Assembly (NCBI GenBank): GCA_002491565.1
Contig: DKWE01000074.1
Location: 5,156 to 53,656 of the forward strand
Length of the DNA: 48,501 bases
Source: Lachnospiraceae bacterium UBA7160
GTDB taxonomy: Bacteria; Bacillota; Clostridia; Lachnospirales; Lachnospiraceae
Reading direction: 5' to 3'
The translations under genes and the position numbers were made by a program. Each line of letters starts with the position of its first letter. Position 1 is the stretch's first letter. Shown here in pieces: positions 7,691 through 15,595 of this stretch. The notes beneath the pieces are model-generated. The model had not been told where the DNA came from, did no database searches, and saw nothing but the letters and a program-made list of their open reading frames with translations.

Positions 7691-8983
7691 ATGAAGCTTG
7701 CGCATTTGTCGGATCTGCATCTGGGGAAGCGTGTAAATGAGTTTTCCATGACGGAGGATCAGAGATACATATTGAAGAAAATTACAGAAATCATCCGGCA
7801 GGAACAGGTGCAGGGAGTGCTGATTGCGGGGGATGTGTATGACAAGACGGTTCCGTCCGCAGAGGCAGTGGAGCTTTTGGATGAATTTCTGACGGGGCTG
7901 TCGCGGCTGGGAGTGCCTGTGTTTTTGATCAGCGGAAATCATGACTCGGCAGAGCGGCTGGCGTTCGGGGCACGTCTGATGGCGGGCAGCAGAATCTACA
8001 TTTCCCCGGTATATAATGGGAAGATTGCGCCGGTTATGCTGGAGGATGAGTATGGAGAGGCAGCGGTGTGGCTGCTGCCATTTTTGAAGCCTGCGACCGT
8101 GCGCAGCGCGCTGGAGGGGCGGCGCTGTGAGGAGATGCAGGAAGCGGCGGCAGTAACGGCAGAGGCGGCGAGGCCAGCTAGTACGGATGAGCCAGCGAGG
8201 TTAGCCGGCGAAGATGCGACAGTCGCAGCGGCAGCAGAGACAGGCAGCGCGGACGAAGCGGCCGCGGAGACGGAAAAGCCTGTCAGTGCATACCAGACGG
8301 CGCTGCAGGCAGCGGTGGATTTGCTGGAGGTGGATACTGCGAAACGGAACATTCTGGTGGCGCACCAGTTTGTGACGGGAGCTGGGCGGTGCGATTCGGA
8401 GGAGGTGTCCGTCGGCGGTCTGGACAGCGTGGACGCGTCTGTTTTTGCGCCGTTTGATTATGTGGCGCTGGGTCATATCCATGGGCCGCAGTCCATCGGC
8501 CGCGAGACACTGCGCTATTGTGGTACGCCGCTGAAATATTCTTTTTCCGAGGCTTCACATCAGAAATCGGTCACGATTGTAGAGCTGAGAGAAAAGGGAG
8601 AGGTGCAGGTGAAGGCGGTGCCTCTTGTTCCGCTGCGTGATATGCGGAAACTGCGCGGTACTTATATGGAAGTAACGGCGCGTTCCTTCTATGAAAATCA
8701 AAATACCAGGGACTATCTTCAGATCACACTGACAGACGAGGAGGATGTGCCGAACGCTATGGAGAAGCTGCGCACCATTTACCCAAATCTGATGCGGCTG
8801 GAATATGATAACCGGCGGACGCGCAGCAATCGCAGTGTTGAGGCTGCATCGGAGGAGCCGGAAAAGTCGGAGCTGGAGTTGTTCGAAGAATTTTACCGGA
8901 CGCAGAATAATGCAGATCTGAGCGAGGTGCAGCGCAGCTTTGTGGAAGGATTGATTCAGAGGCAGAAGGAGGGAATGGCATGA
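7691..8983 (+). CDS. sbcD: Exonuclease SbcD (Mre11-type nuclease subunit)
   Basis: SbcD is the metal-dependent nuclease of the SbcCD complex, which cleaves DNA hairpins and processes blocked double-strand ends. The 430-residue protein shows the phosphoesterase motifs in order: LSDLHLG at the N-terminus, GDVYD near residue 49, SGNHDS near residue 83, and GHIHGP near residue 260. The ATG at 7691 follows AAGGAGG. Between about residues 150 and 200 there is an Ala/Glu-rich insertion (AAVTAEAARPAS...) not typical of the family core and probably a flexible surface loop. The gene overlaps sbcC by 4 nt (ATGA), showing translational coupling. Confidence 0.96.
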   Translation: MKLAHLSDLHLGKRVNEFSMTEDQRYILKKITEIIRQEQVQGVLIAGDVYDKTVPSAEAVELLDEFLTGLSRLGVPVFLISGNHDSAERLAFGARLMAGSRIYISPVYNGKIAPVMLEDEYGEAAVWLLPFLKPATVRSALEGRRCEEMQEAAAVTAEAARPASTDEPARLAGEDATVAAAAETGSADEAAAETEKPVSAYQTALQAAVDLLEVDTAKRNILVAHQFVTGAGRCDSEEVSVGGLDSVDASVFAPFDYVALGHIHGPQSIGRETLRYCGTPLKYSFSEASHQKSVTIVELREKGEVQVKAVPLVPLRDMRKLRGTYMEVTARSFYENQNTRDYLQITLTDEEDVPNAMEKLRTIYPNLMRLEYDNRRTRSNRSVEAASEEPEKSELELFEEFYRTQNNADLSEVQRSFVEGLIQRQKEGMA

Positions 8984-11900
8984 AGCCGGTAAAATTAGTA
9001 CTCAGCGCGTTCGGTCCCTATGCAGGCAGAACTGAGATAGATTTCACCCAGCTCGGAGAGCAGGGGCTGTTTCTGATTACCGGAGATACCGGAGCCGGGA
9101 AAACGACGATTTTTGACGGAATCACGTTCGCCCTGTATGGGGAGGCGAGCGGCGGTGTGCGCGAAGCAGGTATGCTGCGAAGCAAGTATGCAGACCCGCA
9201 GACGCCAACCTTTGTAGAGCTTACCTTTTTGCATAAGGGCGGAGAGTATGTGGTTCAGCGGAATCCGGATTATGAGCGGCCCAAGGCGCGTGGGCAGGGA
9301 ATGACGGTGCAGAAGGGAGACGCGGAGCTGCGGTTTCCGGATGGCAGGAGGCCGGTGACAAAGACGCGGGAGGTCAATCAGGCGGTGACAGAGCTGCTCG
9401 GACTGGACTGCAGGCAGTTTACGCAGATTGCCATGATTGCGCAGGGCGATTTCCAGAAGCTGCTGCTTTCAGATACCGAGGAACGCAGCCGGATTTTCCG
9501 CAAATTGTTTCATACCGATTTTTACCAGGGACTGCAGGAGCGGCTGAGGCAGGAGGCTGGGGCGAGGGACCGGAAGTACAGGGAGCTGGTTGCGAGCATC
9601 CGGCAGTACGTGGATCAGGTGGCCTGTGGAGAGACAACACCGGCAGGCGTGCGCTGGGCGGAGCTGAAAAAGGATGGATTTCTGGGCAAGAGCGCAGAGA
9701 GCATGGAAGTATTGGAGGAATTGATTGCCTCGGATGAGGAAGAGCTGCGATGTGCGGATGAGGCGCTTGAGGAGATGGACCGTGCGCTGCTAAGAGAAGC
9801 GCAGCGGCTCGGAAAGGCGGGCGAGGAGCAAAAGGCGCGGGAGCGTCTTGCCGCCATGCAGGAGGCGCGGGAACGGCTGGTTCCGGAAACGGCCGGGAAA
9901 CAGCAGCGATATGAGGAGGCGAAGAGACAGCTGCCGAGGGAACAGGAATTGGAGCTTTGCGTAAAAACGGAGCGGGATGGACTGAAGCGTTATGATGTGC
10001 TGGAGAAGCTTCAGAAGGATGGCAGGCGGCTTACAAAGGAGCGTGAAGCGGAGGAAGAGAAGCGCGGCGGCTTTCAGACTCAGAGGGATGCACTTTTTTT
10101 ACAGATCCAGGAGGAAAAAGAACAGCTCGCAGCGCTGGGAAGCGCGGGAGAGGAGAGGCAGGCGATCGGGCATCAGAAGGAAGGAATGGATGATCTGTAT
10201 CAGTCGGTTGCCGGATATTGTGCCGATTTTGAGGCGGCGAAAGAGCAGTGCGCGAAGCAGGAGGCAGTGCAAAAGGAGACAGCGGCGGATGCCATGCGGC
10301 TGAAGGAATGGATTGCCGGGGAGCAGGAGGCTCTTGAGGCGCAGGCAGGGTTGGAGCTGAAGGAACAGGAGCTTCAGTATGAGATTTCTGTTCGGAAGGA
10401 GAGACAGGCGCGTCTGGAAGCACTGGAACAGTCGTGCGGGCAGAGCGGCCAGCTGCTTCAGAAGCAGCAGAAGAAGGCGGTGCAGGCGAGACAAAAGCTG
10501 GAAACGGCAAAGCAGGAGGAGGCGTCTGCGCGTGAGGAGTTGGAGGGCCTTAAGGAGACAGAACTGATTCTTCTGCGCCAGGAGCAGGAGGCACAGGGGC
10601 TAAAAGTAAGGAAACATCAGTTGGTTGAGTTGGGCAACAGAGTGGTAGACTATGAGAAGCTGGCAGCGGACCGGAAGGAGAAGCTGGCGGCTTATCAGGC
10701 TGCGGTGCGAAAGAAGGAACAGGAAGCGCAGAAGGCGTGGCAGATGGAGAATGCATACTTCGATGCACAGGCGGGACTTCTTGCGTCTGAGCTTCAGGAG
10801 GGCAAGAAATGCCCGGTTTGTGGGTCACTGCATCATCCGGATCCTGCCTCATTTGATGGAAAGGCCCCGACGCGTGAGGCGGTGGACAGGCAGAAAACGA
10901 AGCTGAAGCAGGCGGAGAATGTGGTATCGGAAACCAGTGCGCTGGCAGGGACAGCGGCAAATGTGCAGGAGCGGGCTGCCGAAGAACTCCTTGTGGCGTG
11001 TAAGGAGGAGTTGGCTGAGAGCGCGGAGGTGTGCAGCGAGGAATGGTGCGAGCGTGTACGTGCGCGTATCCAGCAGGAGTTTGACACGGCGAAGAAACGG
11101 GAAAAGGCTCTGAGGCAAGAGTATGATGAATGCCAGAAGCGGCAGGAGCGGAAAAAGGAGTTGGAAGCTGCAATTCCGTCATTGGAGAAAAAGCTGGAAA
11201 AGCTGCGAATAACGCTGCAGCAAGCAGAACAGGGACTTGCAGTCAGTATGCAGGGAAGCGTAGAGCAGCTGCGGCAGCTACAGGTGCTGTTAGACGAGTG
11301 CCGGGGACAGGCAGAATCAGAAGAAAATCGTGTGGCGAGCATAGATTCGGGTGCGGAAGTTAATGACAGGATAGAACAAATCCAGCAAATACTTATAGAG
11401 GCAAAGGATGCGCAAGTTATGCTGGAAAGTTGGCTGAACCAGGCAGAGGGGAGAGCGGCAAGTCTTCAGAGGCAGCTGAAGCAAAGAGAGAACCGCAGGA
11501 AAAAACTGACAGAACAGGAGCATTTGCTGGAGCGCAGGCAGGAGGAATTGCATGGCGGGAACAGTCGCTTGGAAGTATTGAAAAGCCGCTGTCAGGAGCT
11601 GCAGGAGCAGCTTGGCAGAGTTCTGAAGCAGTGCCGTGAAGTGGCTGCAAAGGCGGGGCTGAACGTGCAGGACGGAAATACGCCTTCGGCAGATCTGAAG
11701 AATACTGGCATAGCAGAATCCGCAGAAGACCTGCAAGAGCAGGCAGCCTTCTGGCTGGCATGGCTTGCGGATTGCATAAAACGGCTGGCGGAGCAGCTAA
11801 GGCAGGCGGAGGCGCGGGTTCGGAAAAAGGCAGAGCTGGAGCGCCGGATTCCGGAGCAGGAAAAAGCGGTTCTTCAGATGGAAGAGCAAATAGCTGCGCA

Positions 11901-12873
11901 GAAGGAACTGCTGGTAAGAAAGGAAGCGGAGCAGACGCATCTGAAGGAACAGGAAGACTCCCTGGTGCAGGAACTCGGCGGCATCACGCGCAAAGAAAAG
12001 GAAATGCAGCTTGGAAAGCTGGCGGAGGAGCGGAAAGCGTTGGAGAAGGAGCGGCTGGAGGCGGAAACATCCTGGCGTCAGGTGGTGAAGGAGGCTGAAA
12101 AAACAGAAGCCGCAATCCTGACCCTGCAGCGCCAGCTGGGGGAAGCGGAGCAGGCGACAATAGAAGACATCAAAATGCAGAGAGATGCGCTCGCAAAGCA
12201 GAAGCAGGAGCTGTCGCAGAAGCGGGACGCGCTTCATGTACGAAAAGAAAGCAATGAGGCAATCCGCGCAAAGCTGAGGACTCAGCAGGAGACGCTGACC
12301 CAGGTCGAGGAAGAATGGAGCTGGATGAAGGCACTTTCCGACACGGCCAACGGGACGATCACTGGAAAGGCGCGCGTGATGCTGGAAACGTACATCCAGA
12401 TGCGCTATTTCGACCGGATCCTTGCGCGGGCAAATGTCCGGCTGATGACGATGAGCAGCGGGCAGTATGAGCTGGTGCGGCGCACGGAGACGACGAGCCG
12501 CCAGGGAAAGAGCGGTCTGGACCTGGATGTGGTGGATCATTACAACGGAACGAGGCGGAGCGTCCGCACCCTGTCCGGCGGGGAATCCTTTGAGGCATCG
12601 CTTTCCCTGGCTCTTGGGCTGTCCGATGAAATCCAGTCCAGCGCAGGCGGCATCCAGCTGGATACGATGTTCGTCGATGAGGGCTTTGGCTCGCTCGACG
12701 AGGATGCGCTGGATCAGGCGATGCGCGCGCTGACCGCACTCGGCGAGGGCAACCATCTCGTAGGAATTATTTCCCACGTAACAGAACTCAAGGACCGGAT
12801 CGAGAAGAAAATCATCGTGATAAAGAACCGCACGCAGGCTGGAGTCGGGAGCAGCGTGCGCGTGGAGGCGTAG
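8980..12873 (+). CDS. sbcC: Exonuclease SbcC (Rad50-type SMC ATPase subunit)
   Basis: SbcC is the ATPase and DNA-tethering partner of SbcD. The 1297-residue protein has an N-terminal Walker A (GDTGAGKTT, about residues 35-43), a very long Gln/Glu/Lys-rich coiled coil broken at the middle by a zinc hook (KCPVCGS, Cys near 610 and 613), a returning coiled coil, and a C-terminal half-domain. That half holds the ABC signature LSGGESFEASL near residue 1198 and Walker B with D-loop (MFVDEGFGSLDEDALD) near 1227. It is longer than E. coli SbcC (about 1050 residues) because of extended coils, as often in Firmicutes. The start overlaps the sbcD stop. Confidence 0.97.
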   Translation: MKPVKLVLSAFGPYAGRTEIDFTQLGEQGLFLITGDTGAGKTTIFDGITFALYGEASGGVREAGMLRSKYADPQTPTFVELTFLHKGGEYVVQRNPDYERPKARGQGMTVQKGDAELRFPDGRRPVTKTREVNQAVTELLGLDCRQFTQIAMIAQGDFQKLLLSDTEERSRIFRKLFHTDFYQGLQERLRQEAGARDRKYRELVASIRQYVDQVACGETTPAGVRWAELKKDGFLGKSAESMEVLEELIASDEEELRCADEALEEMDRALLREAQRLGKAGEEQKARERLAAMQEARERLVPETAGKQQRYEEAKRQLPREQELELCVKTERDGLKRYDVLEKLQKDGRRLTKEREAEEEKRGGFQTQRDALFLQIQEEKEQLAALGSAGEERQAIGHQKEGMDDLYQSVAGYCADFEAAKEQCAKQEAVQKETAADAMRLKEWIAGEQEALEAQAGLELKEQELQYEISVRKERQARLEALEQSCGQSGQLLQKQQKKAVQARQKLETAKQEEASAREELEGLKETELILLRQEQEAQGLKVRKHQLVELGNRVVDYEKLAADRKEKLAAYQAAVRKKEQEAQKAWQMENAYFDAQAGLLASELQEGKKCPVCGSLHHPDPASFDGKAPTREAVDRQKTKLKQAENVVSETSALAGTAANVQERAAEELLVACKEELAESAEVCSEEWCERVRARIQQEFDTAKKREKALRQEYDECQKRQERKKELEAAIPSLEKKLEKLRITLQQAEQGLAVSMQGSVEQLRQLQVLLDECRGQAESEENRVASIDSGAEVNDRIEQIQQILIEAKDAQVMLESWLNQAEGRAASLQRQLKQRENRRKKLTEQEHLLERRQEELHGGNSRLEVLKSRCQELQEQLGRVLKQCREVAAKAGLNVQDGNTPSADLKNTGIAESAEDLQEQAAFWLAWLADCIKRLAEQLRQAEARVRKKAELERRIPEQEKAVLQMEEQIAAQKELLVRKEAEQTHLKEQEDSLVQELGGITRKEKEMQLGKLAEERKALEKERLEAETSWRQVVKEAEKTEAAILTLQRQLGEAEQATIEDIKMQRDALAKQKQELSQKRDALHVRKESNEAIRAKLRTQQETLTQVEEEWSWMKALSDTANGTITGKARVMLETYIQMRYFDRILARANVRLMTMSSGQYELVRRTETTSRQGKSGLDLDVVDHYNGTRRSVRTLSGGESFEASLSLALGLSDEIQSSAGGIQLDTMFVDEGFGSLDEDALDQAMRALTALGEGNHLVGIISHVTELKDRIEKKIIVIKNRTQAGVGSSVRVEA

Positions 12874-12900
12874 CCAGAGAAAGACTGCGGACGGTGCAAT

Positions 12901-13090
12901 GAGTGGATAAGAGCAGTCTGCGGCGAGGCAGAGTGTGAACAAGAGCGGTCAGCAGCGTAGTAATGTGTGGAAAAAACAGTCTGCGGTGAAGTGGGGTGTG
13001 GATAAAAGCAGTCCACAGCAAAGCAGAGCGTGGACAAAACAGTCTGCCGCGAAGCGGCGTGTGGATAAAGAATGCTGCAGCGCAGCGATA
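12901..13090 (+). repeat. Degenerate 30-34-nt tandem repeat between sbcC and the macrodomain gene
   Basis: About six diverged units follow the pattern GTGTGGATAAAAGCAGTC-TGCGGCGAAGCAG, starting at roughly 12901, 12931, 12964, 12995, 13026 and 13057. Units vary in length by a few nucleotides and are not separated by spacers. Both strands are open in places, but no frame has a family match or conserved start. Confidence 0.85.
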
Positions 13091-13149
13091 AGTGGGAAGA
13101 GAAGCGGCCTCGTGGGGGGCTGTGTGAAGAAACGCAGGAGGATGAGAGA

Positions 13150-14304
13150 ATGCCGTTTACGATTGTCCGTCAGGATATTACCAAAATGAAAGTAGATGCG
13201 ATTGTGAATGCGGCTAACACAGAGCTGCGGATGGGCGGCGGCGTGTGTGGCGCGATATTTTGGGCAGCCGGAGCAGAAAAGATGCAGGAGGCATGCGATC
13301 AGAAAGCGCCCATCCAGACCGGCGGGGCGGCGATCACGCCAGGCTTTGCACTGCCGGCAAAATACGTTATCCATGCGGCGGGGCCAGTCTATACACAATG
13401 GAATCAGGAGCAGGCCAGAGGGCTGCTGCGTTCCGCCTATCTGGAATCACTGAAGCTAGCGGCGCTTCACGGCTGTAGAAGCATTGCGTTCCCGTTGATT
13501 TCAAGCGGAATCTACGGATATCCGAAGAAAGAGGCCCTGCAGGTAGCGTCGGCGGCGATTCAGGAGTTTCTGGCTGTCTATGAGATGAATGTGTATCTTG
13601 CCGTTTTTGATAAGTCTTCCTTATCCGTCAGTGAAGAGCTGATGGGGGAGGTGGAGAGCTATATCGATGAGCATTATGTGGATGCCCATCATACCAGGCG
13701 CAGAGAGCTGCTGGATGTGGAGAAGAATGCGCTGCGGGAGAGCAGCTTTGCCCCGGCGGAGGGAGCAGCATCCATCCCGCCGACAGCAGCCGCACCGGAA
13801 AGCGCACTGTCTATCCCGCCAGCGGCAGCCGCGCCTGGAAAGCGGCAGCCCCCAATCTCGCCAGCAACCGCTGCACCTGGAAAGCGGCAGGATTCTATTC
13901 CGCCAGCAGCAGCCGCTGCGCCCGCGCAGCCAGGCGCATCCCTGGAGGAACTCGTCGGCCATTTGGACGAGCCATTTTCCGATACCTTACTGAAGCTGAT
14001 CGATGCAAAGGGCAAAACAGACGTGGAGGTCTACAAAAAAGCCAATATAGACCGCAAGCTGTTTTCCAAGATCCGTTCTGTGAAGGGATATACGCCGAAG
14101 AAGCCGACGATCCTCGCGCTGGCGGTCTCACTGGAGCTGTCGCTTCCGGAGACGGACGATCTGCTGGAGCGCGCCGGATACGCGCTCTCCCACGCCAGCA
14201 AATTTGACGTCATCGTGGAGTATTTTATTATCCATCACAAATACAATATTTTTGATATTAATGAAGTGCTGTTCCAGTATGACCAGCCTCTGCTCGGCGC
14301 GTGA
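13150..14304 (+). CDS. Macrodomain protein with Pro/Ala repeat linker and helical C-terminal domain
   Basis: The 384-residue product starts with a macrodomain (about residues 1-165): DAIVNAANTEL with the ADP-ribose-binding Asn pair, MGGGVCGAIF, and the phosphate loop LISSGIYGYPKKEAL. Macrodomains bind or hydrolyse ADP-ribose or O-acetyl-ADP-ribose. Next comes a Pro/Ala-rich linker made of 13-14-residue tandem units (about 208-262). Last is a C-terminal region of about 115 residues: DTLLKLIDAKGKTDVEVYKKANIDRKLFSKIRS resembles an XRE-like helix-turn-helix, followed by LALAVSLELSLPETDDLLERAGYAL. The ATG at 13150 has AGGAGG at 8 nt. It precedes a VWA-domain gene on the same strand; a macro-plus-HTH protein beside a VWA protein suggests a functional pair. 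Target and substrate are unknown. Confidence 0.85.
   Translation: MPFTIVRQDITKMKVDAIVNAANTELRMGGGVCGAIFWAAGAEKMQEACDQKAPIQTGGAAITPGFALPAKYVIHAAGPVYTQWNQEQARGLLRSAYLESLKLAALHGCRSIAFPLISSGIYGYPKKEALQVASAAIQEFLAVYEMNVYLAVFDKSSLSVSEELMGEVESYIDEHYVDAHHTRRRELLDVEKNALRESSFAPAEGAASIPPTAAAPESALSIPPAAAAPGKRQPPISPATAAPGKRQDSIPPAAAAAPAQPGASLEELVGHLDEPFSDTLLKLIDAKGKTDVEVYKKANIDRKLFSKIRSVKGYTPKKPTILALAVSLELSLPETDDLLERAGYALSHASKFDVIVEYFIIHHKYNIFDINEVLFQYDQPLLGA
13774..13926 (+). repeat. In-frame 39/42-nt repeat encoding the macrodomain protein linker
   Basis: Four units begin at 13774, 13813, 13855 and 13897 with ATCCCGCC-like sequence and encode IPP-AAAAPGKRQ-type peptides. Spacings are 39, 42 and 42 nt, all multiples of three, so the frame is kept. 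Confidence 0.88.
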
Positions 14305-14320
14305 CAAAATGCTGCGGGGG

Positions 14321-14400
14321 CTGCTTTACAGCTGATCTGCGGCAGGTGTGTAGTCAGGCACTGCTTTACAGCTGATCCGCAGAAGGGGCGTAGTCGGGCA
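14321..14400 (+). repeat. 40-nt direct repeat, two copies
   Basis: Units 14321-14360 and 14361-14400 are exactly 40 nt, both starting CTGCTTTACAGCTGATC and differing at about six positions. They lie directly after the macrodomain stop codon. The sequence that follows (14424-14471) can form a hairpin closed by ATGAC/GTCAT with an inner CCCGG/CCGGG. Confidence 0.9.
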
Positions 14401-14502
14401 CCTTCTGCCGAAATTCTGCGCGTAATGACAAATGAGGGCCCCGGTTTATCCGGGCTGGGAAATCCGTCATGAAGTTTGTCGCTTCCAAAGCGACCGCCCA
14501 CT

Positions 14503-14542
14503 CTCCTGTTTTTGATAAGATAGGCTCATCAAAAAACAGGAG
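14503..14542 (+). promoter_or_regulatory. Hairpin that sequesters the ribosome binding site of the VWA gene
   Basis: CTCCTGTTTTTGAT (14503-14516) pairs with ATCAAAAAACAGGAG (14528-14542) with one bulged base and an 11-nt loop. The second arm contains AGGAG of the AGGAGGG Shine-Dalgarno sequence at 14538-14544. In the folded mRNA the ribosome site would be covered. No T tract follows, so a terminator is less likely. The trigger that would open it is unknown. Confidence 0.6.
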
Positions 14543-14553
14543 GGCATTTGATT

Positions 14554-15207
14554 ATGAAAAAGAACAGAACAGAACTCGTTTTTATCCTCGACCGGAGCGG
14601 CTCGATGAGCGGGCTGGAAAAAGACACGATTGGCGGCTTCAATTCCATGCTGGCGAAGCAAAAGGAGCTGGACAGCGAGTGCCGGATCACCACAGTGCTG
14701 TTTGACCAGCAGTATACGCTGCTCCATGACCGCATCGATATCCGGGCCGTCTCGCCGATGACCGAAAAGGAGTATTATGTAAGAGGCTGTACCGCCCTGC
14801 TCGACGCAATCGGAATCACGATTCAAAAGCTGGTTCAGGTACAGAAGAATACAGCGGAAGAGTACCGCGCGGAAAAGGTGATGTTCGTCATCATTACGGA
14901 CGGGGAGGAAAATTCCAGCCGGGAATACTCAGTGGACAGAGTGAAAGCCATGATCAAACACGAGAAAGAAAAATATGGCTGGGAGTTCGTGTTCCTCGGC
15001 GCAAATATTGACGCCGTGCGAACCGCAGGACACCTTGGCATCAGCCCCGACCGTGCGGCCGACTACGTCCCGGACTCTGCCGGAACAGCCCTGAATTTCG
15101 AAGCGATGGCAAACGCAGTCGCAGAATTTCGCGAGACCAGCGAAATCTCCGAGGGACATTTTGAGAGAATCCGCAGGGACATGAGAAAACGCGGGAAGAG
15201 AACGTGA
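14554..15207 (+). CDS. VWA-domain protein
   Basis: The 217-residue product is essentially one von Willebrand factor A domain without signal peptide or membrane segment, so it is probably cytoplasmic. The MIDAS metal site is intact: DRSGSMSG near residue 13, the Thr in RGCTALLDAIG near residue 78, and Asp in ITDGEENSS near residue 115. Such domains bind partner proteins through a bound Mg or Mn ion. The ATG at 14554 is 9 nt after AGGAGGG; a TTG at 14548 is too close. The gene follows the macrodomain/HTH gene on the same strand with a 249-nt gap that holds a repeat and a hairpin over the ribosome site, so its expression may be separately controlled. No function can be assigned beyond the fold. 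Confidence 0.88.
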   Translation: MKKNRTELVFILDRSGSMSGLEKDTIGGFNSMLAKQKELDSECRITTVLFDQQYTLLHDRIDIRAVSPMTEKEYYVRGCTALLDAIGITIQKLVQVQKNTAEEYRAEKVMFVIITDGEENSSREYSVDRVKAMIKHEKEKYGWEFVFLGANIDAVRTAGHLGISPDRAADYVPDSAGTALNFEAMANAVAEFRETSEISEGHFERIRRDMRKRGKRT

Positions 15208-15497
15208 GGGAAAACCGGGAGCAGTCTGTCGGAATGTACAATAGAATGGACGGCAGAAGCCTGGACATACTTATCTTGCGTGCAGCATTGCGTTGATAAA
15301 AGGACAGTGCAGTTCAGAGCTGTCGGATTGAGCTTGACGGGCAGACGGCTTTATAGTAAAGTTTATCCTGCGGGAGCCAAAAGAGCATGAGTGCAGAATT
15401 GAAGTGCTCAGAGATGCTCTGGTGGGCTGATGACCGGAAAATATGCTGGTAGAAAAGAATATGACAGAAATTTACACATAAATCCTCCGATTATAAG

Positions 15498-15573
15498 TGG
15501 TTGGATTCGGAAGGTATTTTTATAATGGAGCTGTGCAAGAAGTCTTTAAAAAAAGCGGCTTTTTGCACAGCTC
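15498..15573 (+). promoter_or_regulatory. Candidate promoter and 11-bp leader inverted repeat before GH31
   Basis: TATAAT at 15521-15526 is preceded by a weak -35 region (GGTTGG at 15499-15504, 16-nt spacing). Directly after it lies a perfect inverted repeat, GAGCTGTGCAA (15528-15538) and TTGCACAGCTC (15563-15573). It covers the expected transcription start and ends 9 nt before the AGGAGG of GH31. It may be an operator or an mRNA hairpin. The rest of 15208-15497 shows no gene. Confidence 0.5.
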
Positions 15574-15595
15574 ATTTTGAAAAGGAGGTGCCGCC

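Noticed and set aside
11797..12942. Long minus-strand frame opposite sbcC
   Set aside because: Shadow of the sbcC coding strand; no start signal and composition typical of antisense frames.
12901..13090. Repeat array as a CRISPR array
   Set aside because: The units are contiguous and degenerate without unique spacers, and no cas genes are present. The same holds for the arrays at 7559, 14321, 28064 and 44426.
12935..13189. 84-residue frame built from the repeat array (VDK-SAAKR pattern)
   Set aside because: The frame exists because the repeat unit lacks stops; no ribosome site and repeat lengths are not multiples of three throughout.
15330..15356. TTGACG...TATAGT as a promoter upstream of GH31
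   Set aside because: The boxes are only 12 nt apart, too close for sigma-A.
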